Both the position numbers and the translations under genes were made by a program. DNA of 64,000 bases, taken from Xanthomonas sp. DAR 80977. GTDB lineage: Bacteria > Pseudomonadota > Gammaproteobacteria > Xanthomonadales > Xanthomonadaceae. The stretch spans positions 372,001-436,000 of the forward strand of contig NZ_CP162487.1 in NCBI RefSeq assembly GCF_041240605.1, in the 5' to 3' direction. Of this stretch, positions 52,415 through 60,088 are shown piece after piece; the stretch's first letter is position 1; every line of letters starts with the position of its first letter. The notes below the pieces were generated by a model that searched no databases, had not been told where the DNA came from, and saw only the letters and a program-made list of their open reading frames with translations.

Positions 52415-52813
52415 ATGGCCTCCGATGCCGGCTACGTGGATTACGTCATGGAACAGGCGGCGCTCGGCGCCGCGCTGACCAGCAAGAAGATGTTCGGCGA
52501 ATACGCGCTGTACCTGGACGGCAAGGTGGTGGCGTTCGTCTGCGACAACCAGGTCTTCGTCAAGCCGACCGCCGCCGGCCGCGCGCTGCTCCACGAGGTG
52601 GTCGAACAGGCGCCGTATCCGGGCGGCAAGCCGCACTACCTGATCGACGAAGGCCTGGAGGACCGCGCCCTGTTGCAGCGCCTGCTGCGCGCCACGGCGC
52701 AGGCGCTGCCTGCTGCCAAACCGGCCAAACCGGCCAAACCGGCCAAGGCGGCCAAGGCGGCCAAGGCGGCCAAGGCGGCCAAGCGCGCGGGCAAGCCGCC
52801 AGCGCCGCGTTAG
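52415..52813 (+). CDS. TfoX N-terminal-domain protein with Lys/Ala tail
   Basis: A 132-residue protein. Residues 1-100 match the TfoX/Sxy N-terminal domain (SKKMFGEYALYLDGKVVAFV, FVKPT). The last 30 residues are a Lys/Ala/Pro tail (PAKPAKPAKAAKAAK...) encoded by a 9-bp tandem repeat, resembling histone-like tails. It lacks the TfoX C-terminal domain. Competence control is a family idea only. Confidence 0.82.
   Translation: MASDAGYVDYVMEQAALGAALTSKKMFGEYALYLDGKVVAFVCDNQVFVKPTAAGRALLHEVVEQAPYPGGKPHYLIDEGLEDRALLQRLLRATAQALPAAKPAKPAKPAKAAKAAKAAKAAKRAGKPPAPR
52715..52783 (+). repeat. 9-bp tandem repeat inside the TfoX-like gene
   Basis: About 7.7 units of GCCAAACCG then GCCAAGGCG, encoding Ala-Lys-Pro and Ala-Lys-Ala triplets. 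Such short in-frame repeats can change in number by slippage and so vary tail length without breaking the frame. Confidence 0.8.
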
Positions 52814-52927
52814 AGACAGCGATCGTCCTGCGCTATCCAGCGCCGTTCGGAGTGCCGCGGGTACACGGGGTTGCGAGTGGTCGTTGGCGATCGGCCACGA
52901 CAGCTGCCGGCGCCGGCCAGCTTCGCC

Positions 52928-53395
52928 TCACGCCAGTGCGCACAACGCGCCGCGGACGCCGCCAGCGTCCAGGTACAGATAGCCCACGCCGATCGGCAGG
53001 CTGAAGCGCCGCGGCCCGGCGCTGCCGGGATTGATGTACAGCACGCCGTCGCGGCTTTGCAGCGCCGGCTTGTGCGAATGCCCGCTGATCACCACGTCCG
53101 CGGACGTGGCATTGCGCGCCAGCGTCTTCAGGTCGTGCAGCACGTGCAGGCGGATGCCCGCGATCTCGACGTCCAGCGTGTCGGGCAAGGCCTGCGCCCA
53201 TGGCGCGGTATCGATGTTGCCGCGAATCGCATGCAGCGGCGCGAGCGCGCGCAGCGCGTCGAGGATCTCCGGCTTGCCGATGTCGCCGGCATGCACGATG
53301 GCCACGCAATCGCGCATCGCCGCCAGCGCCTGCGGCCGCAGCAGGCCGTGGGTGTCGGAGATCAGGCCGATTCGCAGGGGCTGGGCGGAAGACAT
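52928..53395 (-). CDS. YfcE-type metallophosphoesterase
   Basis: A 155-residue enzyme with all metallophosphoesterase motifs: ISDTHG, HAGDIG, RGNID and SGHSHKP. It belongs to the YfcE/MJ0936 family of metal-dependent phosphodiesterases. ATG 53395 or 53401 could start it. Convergent with the TfoX-like gene, divergent from the gene at 53501. Confidence 0.9.
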   Translation of the reverse strand: MSSAQPLRIGLISDTHGLLRPQALAAMRDCVAIVHAGDIGKPEILDALRALAPLHAIRGNIDTAPWAQALPDTLDVEIAGIRLHVLHDLKTLARNATSADVVISGHSHKPALQSRDGVLYINPGSAGPRRFSLPIGVGYLYLDAGGVRGALCALA

Positions 53396-53500
53396 CGGCA
53401 AGGCTTCGCAACGGGACGGAGTGCTAGCCTAACCCTCACGCTCGCAAGGCCGCGTGCCGTTCCGAGCGAAACACCCCTTTCACCGCATCGCGAGCGCCAC

Positions 53501-53842
53501 ATGCCTGCATCGCTTCATCGGGAACCAGCGGCCTACGTGGAAAAGGCCGACGCCGCGGCGATCCTGGTCAGGACGCTCCGTGGCGAACACGAGATGGCGG
53601 TGCGCGCGCTCGGTTTCGCATGCACCGGCCAGGTTGGCGTCTATTCCATGGCCGTGCGCGACGATGCGGAAAAGGCCAAGGCATTCCACGCGCTGCGCGA
53701 CCTCGGCCTGGCCTTTGCCGCCGGAAGGGAGTGGTGCCCGGCGGACGTCTTCGCTTACCTGCGCGACAAGGGGCTGCTGAGCGGACCGTTCCTGCGCATC
53801 GCCTGGACCGGGCCGGGCCGTTACCGATTGGAGGATGCGTGA
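53501..53842 (+). CDS. hypothetical protein
   Basis: A 113-residue protein with no family recognised. Sequence begins MPASLHREPAAYVEKADAAA and contains WCPADVFAYLRDKGLL and ends near IAWTGPGRYRLED. Soluble, likely cytoplasmic. ATG 53501 gives the only start with coding bias beginning there. Confidence 0.6.
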   Translation: MPASLHREPAAYVEKADAAAILVRTLRGEHEMAVRALGFACTGQVGVYSMAVRDDAEKAKAFHALRDLGLAFAAGREWCPADVFAYLRDKGLLSGPFLRIAWTGPGRYRLEDA

Positions 53843-53960
53843 TCCTGCGCCACGCGGGGCGGCTGGTCGCGACCGCCGCATCCTGGGCGAGTCGCCAAGC
53901 GCATCGGCAAGCATGGGCGGTCTGGCTCCGCGTTACCGGGAAACATCGCCCGACGCCGAG

Positions 53961-54359
53961 TCACGGCGCCTGGTTGATGACCGCCTCGAGGTGGTGGCCA
54001 TCCGGGTCCACCACGAACGCGGCGTAGTAACCGGGGCCATAGTCCGGACGCAGGCCGGCGCCGCCGTTGCTGCGGCCGCCATGGTGCAGCGCCGCCTCGT
54101 GGAACGCGGCGACCGCGTCCCGGTTGGGCGCCGCGAAGGCGAGATGGAAGCCGGGACCGGGCGCGCGGGCATCGGCGCCGCGCAGCTTGATCGCCAGCAG
54201 GTCGCCGCCACCGGCCACGCCATAGCCGACGGCCTGGTCGTCGTCCCCGGGGCACAGGTCTTCCCACACCCGGGCATAGCCGAGTGCGCCCAGCACCGCG
54301 TCGTAGAAACGTGCGGCGCGCTCGATGTCTGCGACACCGAGGGAAACGTGATGGAGCAT
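53961..54359 (-). CDS. VOC (glyoxalase/bleomycin resistance) family protein
   Basis: A 132-residue protein with two beta-alpha-beta-beta-beta units: MLHHVSLGVADIERAARFYD at the start and YYAAFVVDPDGHHLEAV at the end. His and Glu positions of the VOC metal site are visible. Function within the superfamily not determined. ATG 54359 chosen because the domain begins immediately. Confidence 0.87.
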   Translation of the reverse strand: MLHHVSLGVADIERAARFYDAVLGALGYARVWEDLCPGDDDQAVGYGVAGGGDLLAIKLRGADARAPGPGFHLAFAAPNRDAVAAFHEAALHHGGRSNGGAGLRPDYGPGYYAAFVVDPDGHHLEAVINQAP

Positions 54360-54459
54360 GGCGTGGAGTTCCTGGGCAAGTGGATCGACACCGCCCGTGC
54401 GCGAGCTGGCGACGTGCAATGGTACGCGGCCTGCGTCGCAGGCACGCCGCCAACGCGGA

Positions 54460-55512
54460 TCAATCCGTCGGCACGCCGACGTCGCTATCGCCCAACGCAT
54501 GGTGCACGTACAGATGCTTGACCAGCACGTACAGCACCACGGTCAGCGGCGCCGCCAACACCACCCCCATCGGCCCGAACAGCACGCCGATGCCGAACAG
54601 CGAGAACAGCAGCAGGGCCGGCGGCAGGTTCACCGCCCGCGCCTGGATCAGCGGTTGCAGCACATGGCCCTCGATCTGCTGCAGGACCACGAACACCAGC
54701 AGCGCGCCCAGCGCCACCTGCGGGCTGACGGTGAAGCCCAGCAGCACCGCCGGGATCGCTGCCACGATCGGGCCGACGATCGGGATGAAGTCCAGCAGCG
54801 CGGTCAACAGGCCGATGCCCAGCGCCACCGGAACGCCCAGCAGCCACAAGCCCAGCGCGGTCAGGCTGCCGACCACCAGCATCGCCAGGAACTGGCCGCC
54901 CAGCCAGGCGCGCAGTACCTGGCCGCTGGCGGTCAATGCCTCGTCGGCGACATCGCGCCGGTCGCGCGGCAACAGCCGCAGCAACCCGCGCCGATACAGC
55001 TTGGGCTGCGCGGCCAGGTAGACGCCGCCGACGAGCATCAGCACCGCATCGGTGATGCCGCCGCCGGCCGACATCACGATCGCGCCGGCATGCGTGGCCA
55101 GGGTCGAGGCGCCGTCGCGCAGCTGGTCGGGGATGTTCTCGATCTGCGGCCCGAGCGGGCCGGACTGCAGCCAGGCATGGAACTTGTTCCACGCCGCCGG
55201 CAGGGTGGTACGGAAGGCGTCGATCTGGGCGGCGACCTCGGTCCCGAACAGCACCACGATCGACGACAACAGCAGCACCAGCAGCACGATCACCAGGCCG
55301 AGCGCCGCCCCTTCCGGGACCGGCAGCCACCTGCGCAGCGCCGACGCCAGCCCATGCAGCAGCACGCCCACCACCACCGCCCCGAACACCACCAGCAGCA
55401 GTTCGGAGAGCTGCCAGGCCAGCAGCGCCAGGCCGCCCAGCGCCATGACGACCAGCACGCGCGCGGCGAAGGGCCGCAGCGGGGACGGAGAACTTGGGGC
55501 GGAGGCAAGCAT
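54460..55512 (-). CDS. AI-2E/PerM-family membrane transporter
   Basis: A 350-residue protein with about eight helices; LLTALLDFIPIVGPIVAAIPA and the C-terminal FGPMGVVLAAPLTVVLYVLV are diagnostic of the AI-2 exporter/PerM family. Substrates range from autoinducer-2 to ions. ATG 55512 or 55521. It is the last typical high-GC core gene before the integron. Confidence 0.9.
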   Translation of the reverse strand: MLASAPSSPSPLRPFAARVLVVMALGGLALLAWQLSELLLVVFGAVVVGVLLHGLASALRRWLPVPEGAALGLVIVLLVLLLSSIVVLFGTEVAAQIDAFRTTLPAAWNKFHAWLQSGPLGPQIENIPDQLRDGASTLATHAGAIVMSAGGGITDAVLMLVGGVYLAAQPKLYRRGLLRLLPRDRRDVADEALTASGQVLRAWLGGQFLAMLVVGSLTALGLWLLGVPVALGIGLLTALLDFIPIVGPIVAAIPAVLLGFTVSPQVALGALLVFVVLQQIEGHVLQPLIQARAVNLPPALLLFSLFGIGVLFGPMGVVLAAPLTVVLYVLVKHLYVHHALGDSDVGVPTD

Positions 55513-55657
55513 GTGGCACATCCCGGCAGAACGGCAGTGTGCGGACGATACGGTCAGCGAAGTGCAAGGCGAGCGAAGAGCGCGAGGCGCCGCCGTCGCC
55601 GGAACCACCCGCGTTCATCGTGCGGGTACGGCGCGCATGACCCGCGTGGGCGCATTC

Positions 55658-55966
55658 CTAGCATTGGAAGAAGAAGTACACGAACGCCAACGCCAGGCCG
55701 CCTATCCACACGGCGATCATCCCGCAAAACCCAAGGCCGATGACGGCACCGCGGGAAAGCCAGCGCATGCCGCGCGAGCGTCGGACCAGATAGGCGAACA
55801 GCAGGCTGCCAACGACGACGCCCACGGCGACGACGAGCCAGCCCAGCAGGTTGACGATCGGGTCCTTGGGGCCGAATTCGGGCGGGCACTGGCTGGTCGC
55901 GCATGCGGGCAAGGAGAACGCAAGTAGCGCAATAAGCGCGCTGCCTGGCGAAAGCCGCTGTTGCAT
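55658..55966 (-). CDS. small lipoprotein/membrane protein at the array boundary
   Basis: A 102-residue protein with an N-terminal signal (LIALLAFSLPACATS) and two helices (LLGWLVVAVGVVVGSLLFAYLV and GFCGMIAVWIGGLALAF). No attC-like site was recognised on either side, so it may be the eroded last cassette or the first non-cassette gene. No family recognised. Confidence 0.6.
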   Translation of the reverse strand: MQQRLSPGSALIALLAFSLPACATSQCPPEFGPKDPIVNLLGWLVVAVGVVVGSLLFAYLVRRSRGMRWLSRGAVIGLGFCGMIAVWIGGLALAFVYFFFQC

Positions 55967-56070
55967 CTCGGTCCGTGCTGGCGCAGCAATTGAACAATGG
56001 CCGCACGGGCGTCGACGGACGCCAAGACCGCGACAGGCGAAACGGCCAGCACGGGGCGTGGGCCGCATGT

Positions 56071-56487
56071 CTATCTGAGTTCCTTGCGAATGACCAACTT
56101 CAAGCCCGACCAGATCGCGTCTACCGCGCACACCTTCACGTCGACGAAGCCGAGCGGCAGCGCCAACTCGCGGATGGTGTCTTCGCTGATGTCGGTCGGT
56201 AGCTTCGATGCCTTCTTGGGCCAGGAGACCCAGACAACGCCATTGGGCCGGATCGCGCTTCGCAGCACTGCGAGTTCGGCTTCCAGGACACTCTTGCGCT
56301 CGACGAAGAGATGCACGATGTCGGTGGCGGGAGAGACGGCCGATTCGAATGCGGCCCCAGCGGGAACCGGCTCGAGCAATGTGCGGTAGTTGTCGGGCGC
56401 CGATCGCGCAACCACTCTGCTGTTCGGCGCGATCCCCAGCTTTTGGGCGAGAGGCGTTCCGGAGTAGCCGGCGGGCTTCATGCTCAT
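56071..56487 (-). CDS. DUF3052-family protein
   Basis: About 138 residues: GYSGTPLAQKLGIAPNSRV, VHLFVERKSVLEAEL, VVWVSWPKKASK and the C-terminal CAVDAIWSGLKLVIRK are all diagnostic of DUF3052. Function unknown; the family occurs as small stand-alone proteins. ATG 56487 or 56481. It lies just left of the last recognisable attC-like sequence and may be the terminal cassette. Confidence 0.85.
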   Translation of the reverse strand: MSMKPAGYSGTPLAQKLGIAPNSRVVARSAPDNYRTLLEPVPAGAAFESAVSPATDIVHLFVERKSVLEAELAVLRSAIRPNGVVWVSWPKKASKLPTDISEDTIRELALPLGFVDVKVCAVDAIWSGLKLVIRKELR

Positions 56488-56539
56488 GACTGTCTGCATG
56501 CCTGAATGTGTGGCGGCACCGGGCCGGAAACACGAACAC

Positions 56540-56601
56540 GGCCCAAGCTGGGCACGCAGTCGCCATTGTGCGGCGGGCTCAGCTTGAATGCATCGCCGGC
56601 T
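56540..56601 (-). other. degenerate attC-like site
   Basis: The right half GCTTGAATGCATCGCCGGCT aligns with the usual GCTTGAATGAATTGTTAGGC, and a central hairpin is present, but the conserved ends are lost. It follows the gene at 56648. Confidence 0.45.
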
Positions 56602-56647
56602 GCTGCATCGCGAAGCAGCGTCCGCTCGAACAGATCGCCAGAGCCCA

Positions 56648-57067
56648 TCAGTCCCACCAACAGGCAATGGGGCGTGTCCCGCTGGGAACTTGATAAGGCT
56701 CGCATGATCGATCGGCGAATCCCGCCCAGGTCTCGTCGGGCTTCAAGTGCTTGGGGAACCATGTCGCCACTTCTTCGGGCGTGGCAGAGGTCATGATGTA
56801 GACGGTATCCGAAAACGGCCACTCTGGAACGTCGAACGCGGTGATCTGAACACGGATGTCTTCGACATCCGGACGCTGCGCGATACTGCGGAAGAGATTG
56901 TAGAACGCGTCGGGTGCCGGAGCGCCGTCGAGGTTGCAGCCGATGCTCCCGACCTCGATGTTCCCCTCGAAGAACTCCTCGATGCTCAGCAGTGGGCACG
57001 GTGTACCGGGCTCGTCGGGATGCCCAAGACGGCTGACGCGTTCGGTGATGCGATCGAGAGGGGTCAT
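56648..57067 (-). CDS. cassette-encoded hypothetical protein
   Basis: A 139-residue soluble protein beginning MTPLDRITERVSRLGHPDEP and ending TRPIACWWD. Segments FFEGNIEVGSIGCNL and VYIMTSATPEEVATWF suggest a conserved family, but no function is known to me. ATG 57067 is the only start after the attC site of the previous cassette. GC is lower than in the core genes. Confidence 0.75.
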   Translation of the reverse strand: MTPLDRITERVSRLGHPDEPGTPCPLLSIEEFFEGNIEVGSIGCNLDGAPAPDAFYNLFRSIAQRPDVEDIRVQITAFDVPEWPFSDTVYIMTSATPEEVATWFPKHLKPDETWAGFADRSCEPYQVPSGTRPIACWWD

Positions 57068-57072
57068 GTGGG

Positions 57073-57132
57073 CTCCAACGTTTGAACTGAGCTGACGCGC
57101 GAGGTGGCATCGGTTTGAGTGGATCGTTAGGT
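57073..57132 (-). other. attC site
   Basis: Left end CTCCAAC, right end GTTAGGT, with an imperfect palindrome between (GAACTGAGC ... ATCGGTTTG). It overlaps the stop of the gene at 57127 as usual. Confidence 0.8.
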
Positions 57133-57459
57133 GTCGAGCTCGCGAAGCCTCTGCTCGATCTTGTCCCGGTCCAAGCAGCGAGCAACCACGGGCCAATGCC
57201 GTGCCGCGGCAATATGCCGTATGCCAATGCCGGTAGCCAGGCCGACGATAAGTGCGCCAACCGTCGTGAGCAACGCCAGTAACGACTGAGAGCGCAGGAC
57301 GCCAAGGACGATCGCGACAACGAGGAATGGAACCAATAGTCCGACAACTTCTCGCTTGAGCATCGATCGCCAGCTGTTGTCTATCGGCTCGTTCAGACTT
57401 GCCAGCATCCATGCTAGCGCGTGTTTCTCCTGGCGCTTGTTGAGTGGACGTAACTTCAT
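57127..57459 (-). CDS. cassette-encoded membrane protein
   Basis: A 110-residue protein: charged N-terminus (LRPLNKRQEKHALAW), two helices (EVVGLLVPFLVVAIVLGVL and LLALLTTVGALIVGLATGIG) and a charged tail (RDKIEQRLRELDT). Stop TAA lies inside its attC. No family recognised. Confidence 0.72.
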   Translation of the reverse strand: MKLRPLNKRQEKHALAWMLASLNEPIDNSWRSMLKREVVGLLVPFLVVAIVLGVLRSQSLLALLTTVGALIVGLATGIGIRHIAAARHWPVVARCLDRDKIEQRLRELDT

Positions 57460-57465
57460 TTGATC

Positions 57466-57524
57466 TCCGAACGTGAACTATGCCGAGCCGCCAAGTGGAA
57501 CTCTGCTTGAGTAGGCTGCTGTGT
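57466..57524 (-). other. degenerate attC site
   Basis: TCCGAAC and GTGAACTATGCCGAGCCGCC align with the attC left half, and GCTTGAG with the right half, but the right end is GCTGTGT instead of GTTRRRY. It stands 160 bp from the stop of the next gene to the right, a larger gap than usual. Confidence 0.55.
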
Positions 57525-57687
57525 GGTGCTTCCCTCCAGCAACCGTGCACGATGACACGATCATCTCCGCCCCGCGCGAGTGTCGAGTACTCCCGATCTC
57601 CATGGACGACTCGCTGAGATGCCATTTGCACTGCCTTGTGCATGGATCAGGCCGAGTTGCCGGGTAGCGTCGTTGGGTCCTGCCTGC

Positions 57688-58032
57688 CTAGACGGACATA
57701 ACGACGGACAGAAATCCCGAGCCAATCCAGATGAGAAACAAAAGCCCAACGCTAGGCAACAACAGCGGACGAATGCTTGCACCAACGATGGCAACGACCA
57801 TCATTGCCAATGTGCAGCCCCAAAACATGGGCCTTGTGCCAGAACTCCAAGCGAGCCAGTGTGGCGGGCCAATGAGGGATGCATAAAGGATGGAATTTTC
57901 TGGTAGCCAGTCGTGCCTGTAAAGCACAATCAGGCAAAGGGCGATGTACGCTAGGACTGCGGAAGAAATGAATGCCGCTGCAACGAATGCAACAAAGCGA
58001 GCAGATGAAGCATTGGGAATTTTCATTTCCAT
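57688..58032 (-). CDS. cassette-encoded membrane protein
   Basis: A 114-residue protein with three helices (FVAFVAAAFISSAVLAYIAL, MFWGCTLAMMVVAIVGA, LLLPSVGLLFLIWIGSGF). Noticeably lower GC than its neighbours. ATG 58032 or 58026; the frame opens at 58056 inside an attC. No family recognised. Confidence 0.7.
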   Translation of the reverse strand: MEMKIPNASSARFVAFVAAAFISSAVLAYIALCLIVLYRHDWLPENSILYASLIGPPHWLAWSSGTRPMFWGCTLAMMVVAIVGASIRPLLLPSVGLLFLIWIGSGFLSVVMSV

Positions 58033-58050
58033 GCAAGGACCAGTTATGCG

Positions 58051-58119
58051 GAACAACGTCTAAGTTAAGTCTATTCGGAGTGCATGGTGGGTGTGTCCTG
58101 CTTGGGCTAACCGCTAGGC
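58051..58119 (-). other. attC site, partly degenerate
   Basis: AACGTCTAAGTTAAGTC on the left and GCTTGGGCTAACCGCTAGGC on the right align with the consensus halves; the centre is longer, giving 69 bp. Overlaps the stop of the gene at 58107. Confidence 0.6.
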
Positions 58120-58433
58120 CGAGGATCGGGATGGTACTCGTAGGAGACGTAACGGCTTTCATAGAATTCATTGAGTTCGAGACGTGACTCAAAGAGCTCG
58201 GACCAAAGTTCATAGCCGTCGGTGAGAGCGTTGCCATCCTGTTCGTAGCCGACTTGATCGGGATGCGCCTCAAGGTTCAGGTCGGCCGCATAGGCAACGG
58301 ATTCCTTGTCGGCTTTGGCGAAGGCCTCATCCTGGTCGTTTGCCTCGAAGGCGACGATGCGCTCCTCAAAGACGTTGGTTCCATCGTCTTTGGTTCCGAA
58401 GGCATACACCGTCCTTATCGCGTACCACCCCAT
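58107..58433 (-). CDS. cassette-encoded DUF4288-like protein
   Basis: A 108-residue acidic protein starting MGWYAIRTVYAFGTKDDGTN and containing FEERIVAFEANDQDEAFAKA, the pattern of the DUF4288 family. ATG 58433 is chosen because the longer frame runs through the attC of the neighbouring cassette. Stop TAG lies within its own attC. Function unknown. Confidence 0.78.
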   Translation of the reverse strand: MGWYAIRTVYAFGTKDDGTNVFEERIVAFEANDQDEAFAKADKESVAYAADLNLEAHPDQVGYEQDGNALTDGYELWSELFESRLELNEFYESRYVSYEYHPDPRPSG

Positions 58434-58448
58434 GGCAGCTCCTACGCA

Positions 58449-58508
58449 GCCTGACGTCCGAATTGGGCCGACCCGGAAGTGGGCTCGGTCTGAATGAATT
58501 GCCAGCGC
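58449..58508 (-). other. attC site, degenerate ends
   Basis: GCCTGAC replaces the left end and GCCAGCG the right end; the arms (GGGCCGACCC ... GGGCTCGGTC) remain paired. It follows the excalibur gene. Confidence 0.65.
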
Positions 58509-58513
58509 ATAGT

Positions 58514-58864
58514 CTATCGACGCCCACGGGAAGGCTCGCACCCCACACCGTCGTTGTCACGGTCCAGGTGAGGCCCGTAGCCTGGATCGCCGCGATGGAC
58601 CGGAGCCGCCCCCGCGGCACGGGCCTCCGTACAGTTGGCAAATGCGCGACTGCCCGACGTAGATCCTGAGGGGGAGAAGCTACTGGCAGGCGCATAGGAG
58701 CTGCGTGGAGGGAGTGGAGTGCTTCCGCCCCGGTGGCAGTGATAGTCACCCGTTTTGCGATTGGTGTGGCAGCCGTCCTTGTTGAGGCCGCCGCCATGCG
58801 CCCACGCGTTTCCGGTGATGGCCAAGGAAACGAGTGCCATAAGCGTTGAAATGAAAGATCGCAC
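58514..58864 (-). CDS. cassette-encoded exported protein with YHYH and excalibur motifs
   Basis: A 116-residue protein: signal peptide (ALVSLAITGNAWA), then HGGGLNKDGCHTNRKTGDYH, a Cys/His-rich YHYH-type segment, a Ser/Pro linker, and a C-terminal excalibur calcium-binding domain (FANCTEARAAGAAPVHRGDP, DRDNDGVGCE). Such domains bind calcium outside the cell and occur with nucleases or surface proteins. No catalytic domain is present. Confidence 0.85.
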   Translation of the reverse strand: MRSFISTLMALVSLAITGNAWAHGGGLNKDGCHTNRKTGDYHCHRGGSTPLPPRSSYAPASSFSPSGSTSGSRAFANCTEARAAGAAPVHRGDPGYGPHLDRDNDGVGCEPSRGRR

Positions 58865-59066
58865 ACAGCCCCCTGATGCGCGGAAAATCCCATTGGACCG
58901 TGGATGCGCGGCCTGGCACGATCCTCGTCGAGTCGTTGGCCGACGTCAATCATCGCAGACGCTGAGGCTGCTTCTGCATCTCCGTACGGCGATCGGCTCA
59001 GTCATTGCCGGTCAGGCTGACCGCCAGGAATTTTTGGGCGCCAACCCTATTGGCACGATCAATGGA
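58865..59066. other. cassette spacer without a clear attC
   Basis: The gene at 59067 should be followed by an attC in this 202-bp stretch. Only weak similarity (GATCGGCTCAGTCATTG near 58992-59008) is seen, so the site is lost or too degenerate to call. Confidence 0.4.
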
Positions 59067-59492
59067 CTACGACAGGCCGCGCAGTATATCCAGCTTGTTG
59101 GGCGGGGCATCCGTTGCCATGAAGTCCGGGATGGTGCGTGGCGTTCGCCTGGGGCGGGAGAGGAATTGCACCGGCCACTCTGCCACCCGACGTTGCTTGA
59201 CATGTACGTACCGCCCAGGCTCAGGCTCGTCTATGTACTCGTCCTGCAGGATCAGGGCCAGAGGCTCTTCCGAGCCCTGCGTGTCTTGCGAGAACGCCAG
59301 CGCCTCCTCATACGTTTCGAAGGGATAGTAGTAGTCACTCCCATCAGCGAGGTCCGGTGCGCCGCGCTCCGGGTGACACCAGACCCGATACTCTAGAACG
59401 GCGTCCCATACGTAGCCGCCACCAGCCTTTGCGCTCGCTGGATACGTGCCAACGAGCGCTGGATCTACAACTGGATGCGATGGAGCTGTCAT
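59067..59492 (-). CDS. cassette-encoded conserved hypothetical protein
   Basis: A 141-residue soluble protein. YVWDAVLEYRVWCHPERGAP and YYPFETYEEALAFSQ mark a conserved family common in proteobacteria and cassettes, sometimes labelled an acetyltransferase, but I see no acetyl-CoA-binding motif. Stop lies after a stretch of Leu/Arg. ATG 59492. Confidence 0.75.
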   Translation of the reverse strand: MTAPSHPVVDPALVGTYPASAKAGGGYVWDAVLEYRVWCHPERGAPDLADGSDYYYPFETYEEALAFSQDTQGSEEPLALILQDEYIDEPEPGRYVHVKQRRVAEWPVQFLSRPRRTPRTIPDFMATDAPPNKLDILRGLS

Positions 59493-59496
59493 TGGT

Positions 59497-59557
59497 ACCT
59501 GGCGCCTGAATCTAACCCGATTCGCGAAGCGGACTCAGCTTTAATGAATTGCTATAC
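59497..59557 (-). other. attC site, ends altered
   Basis: ACCTGGC replaces RYYYAAC on the left (AA to GG) and GCTATAC replaces GTTRRRY on the right. The GCGCCTGAATC and TTTAATGAATT halves are otherwise recognisable. Confidence 0.65.
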
Positions 59558-60016
59558 AGCATAGCGCTTGAGAACTGAAACTTCCGCCGATGGCGCTAGC
59601 CAAAGTTCGAGGTGGTAGCTGTCATTGCCGGCCAATCCATCAGCAGAAAGCGAGCTCAGATTCGCATAGCTGACACGAACACGATAAGTGCCGGCCGGGA
59701 CATCAATACGCGCTGCATCAGGGAAGTAGTCGGTGCATCCAGCAACAACGATACGTCCGCTCTGAATTGAAAGGGAGCATTCAACTATCTGGTCGAATCC
59801 GTCCTGATCCAACGGAGGCTCTCTGTCCAGGATCTCTATGGTCACCGGCACGTCCATGTTACGGACGGTGCCTATGCCGATGACGCCAGGAGCAACCGCG
59901 AGAAGGCGATTCGAGGCGTCTTCGGTCCAGGCGTCGCCGAGGCTGCCGTCAACGGGCTCGTCCTGCAGGTAGAACTGGTTGTAATCGGCGTACAGTTCGA
60001 AGTCGTAGCGCGGCAT
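59552..60016 (-). CDS. cassette-encoded hypothetical protein
   Basis: A 154-residue soluble protein starting MPRYDFELYADYNQFYLQDE, with GTVRNMDVPVTIEILD and PAGTYRVRVSYANLSSLS. The pattern resembles small competence/immunity-like beta-sandwich proteins and is known from other cassette arrays, but no function can be named. ATG 60016 immediately follows the upstream attC. Confidence 0.75.
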   Translation of the reverse strand: MPRYDFELYADYNQFYLQDEPVDGSLGDAWTEDASNRLLAVAPGVIGIGTVRNMDVPVTIEILDREPPLDQDGFDQIVECSLSIQSGRIVVAGCTDYFPDAARIDVPAGTYRVRVSYANLSSLSADGLAGNDSYHLELWLAPSAEVSVLKRYAV

Positions 60017-60023
60017 GGGTGCG

Positions 60024-60083
60024 ACCTAATACCTGAATTGAACCGAGCCGCGAGGAGGGCTTCAGCTTGAATGATTGTTAGCG
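60024..60083 (-). other. attC site
   Basis: ACCTAAT on the left and GTTAGCG on the right with palindromic arms CCGAGCCGCGAGG / GGGCTTCAGCTTG. It follows the serine protease gene. Confidence 0.75.
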
Positions 60084-60088
60084 TCCGC

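Noticed and set aside
57561..57794. Minus-strand frame of 77 residues between cassettes
   Set aside because: Overlaps the end of a better membrane protein gene and has no start signal or motif.
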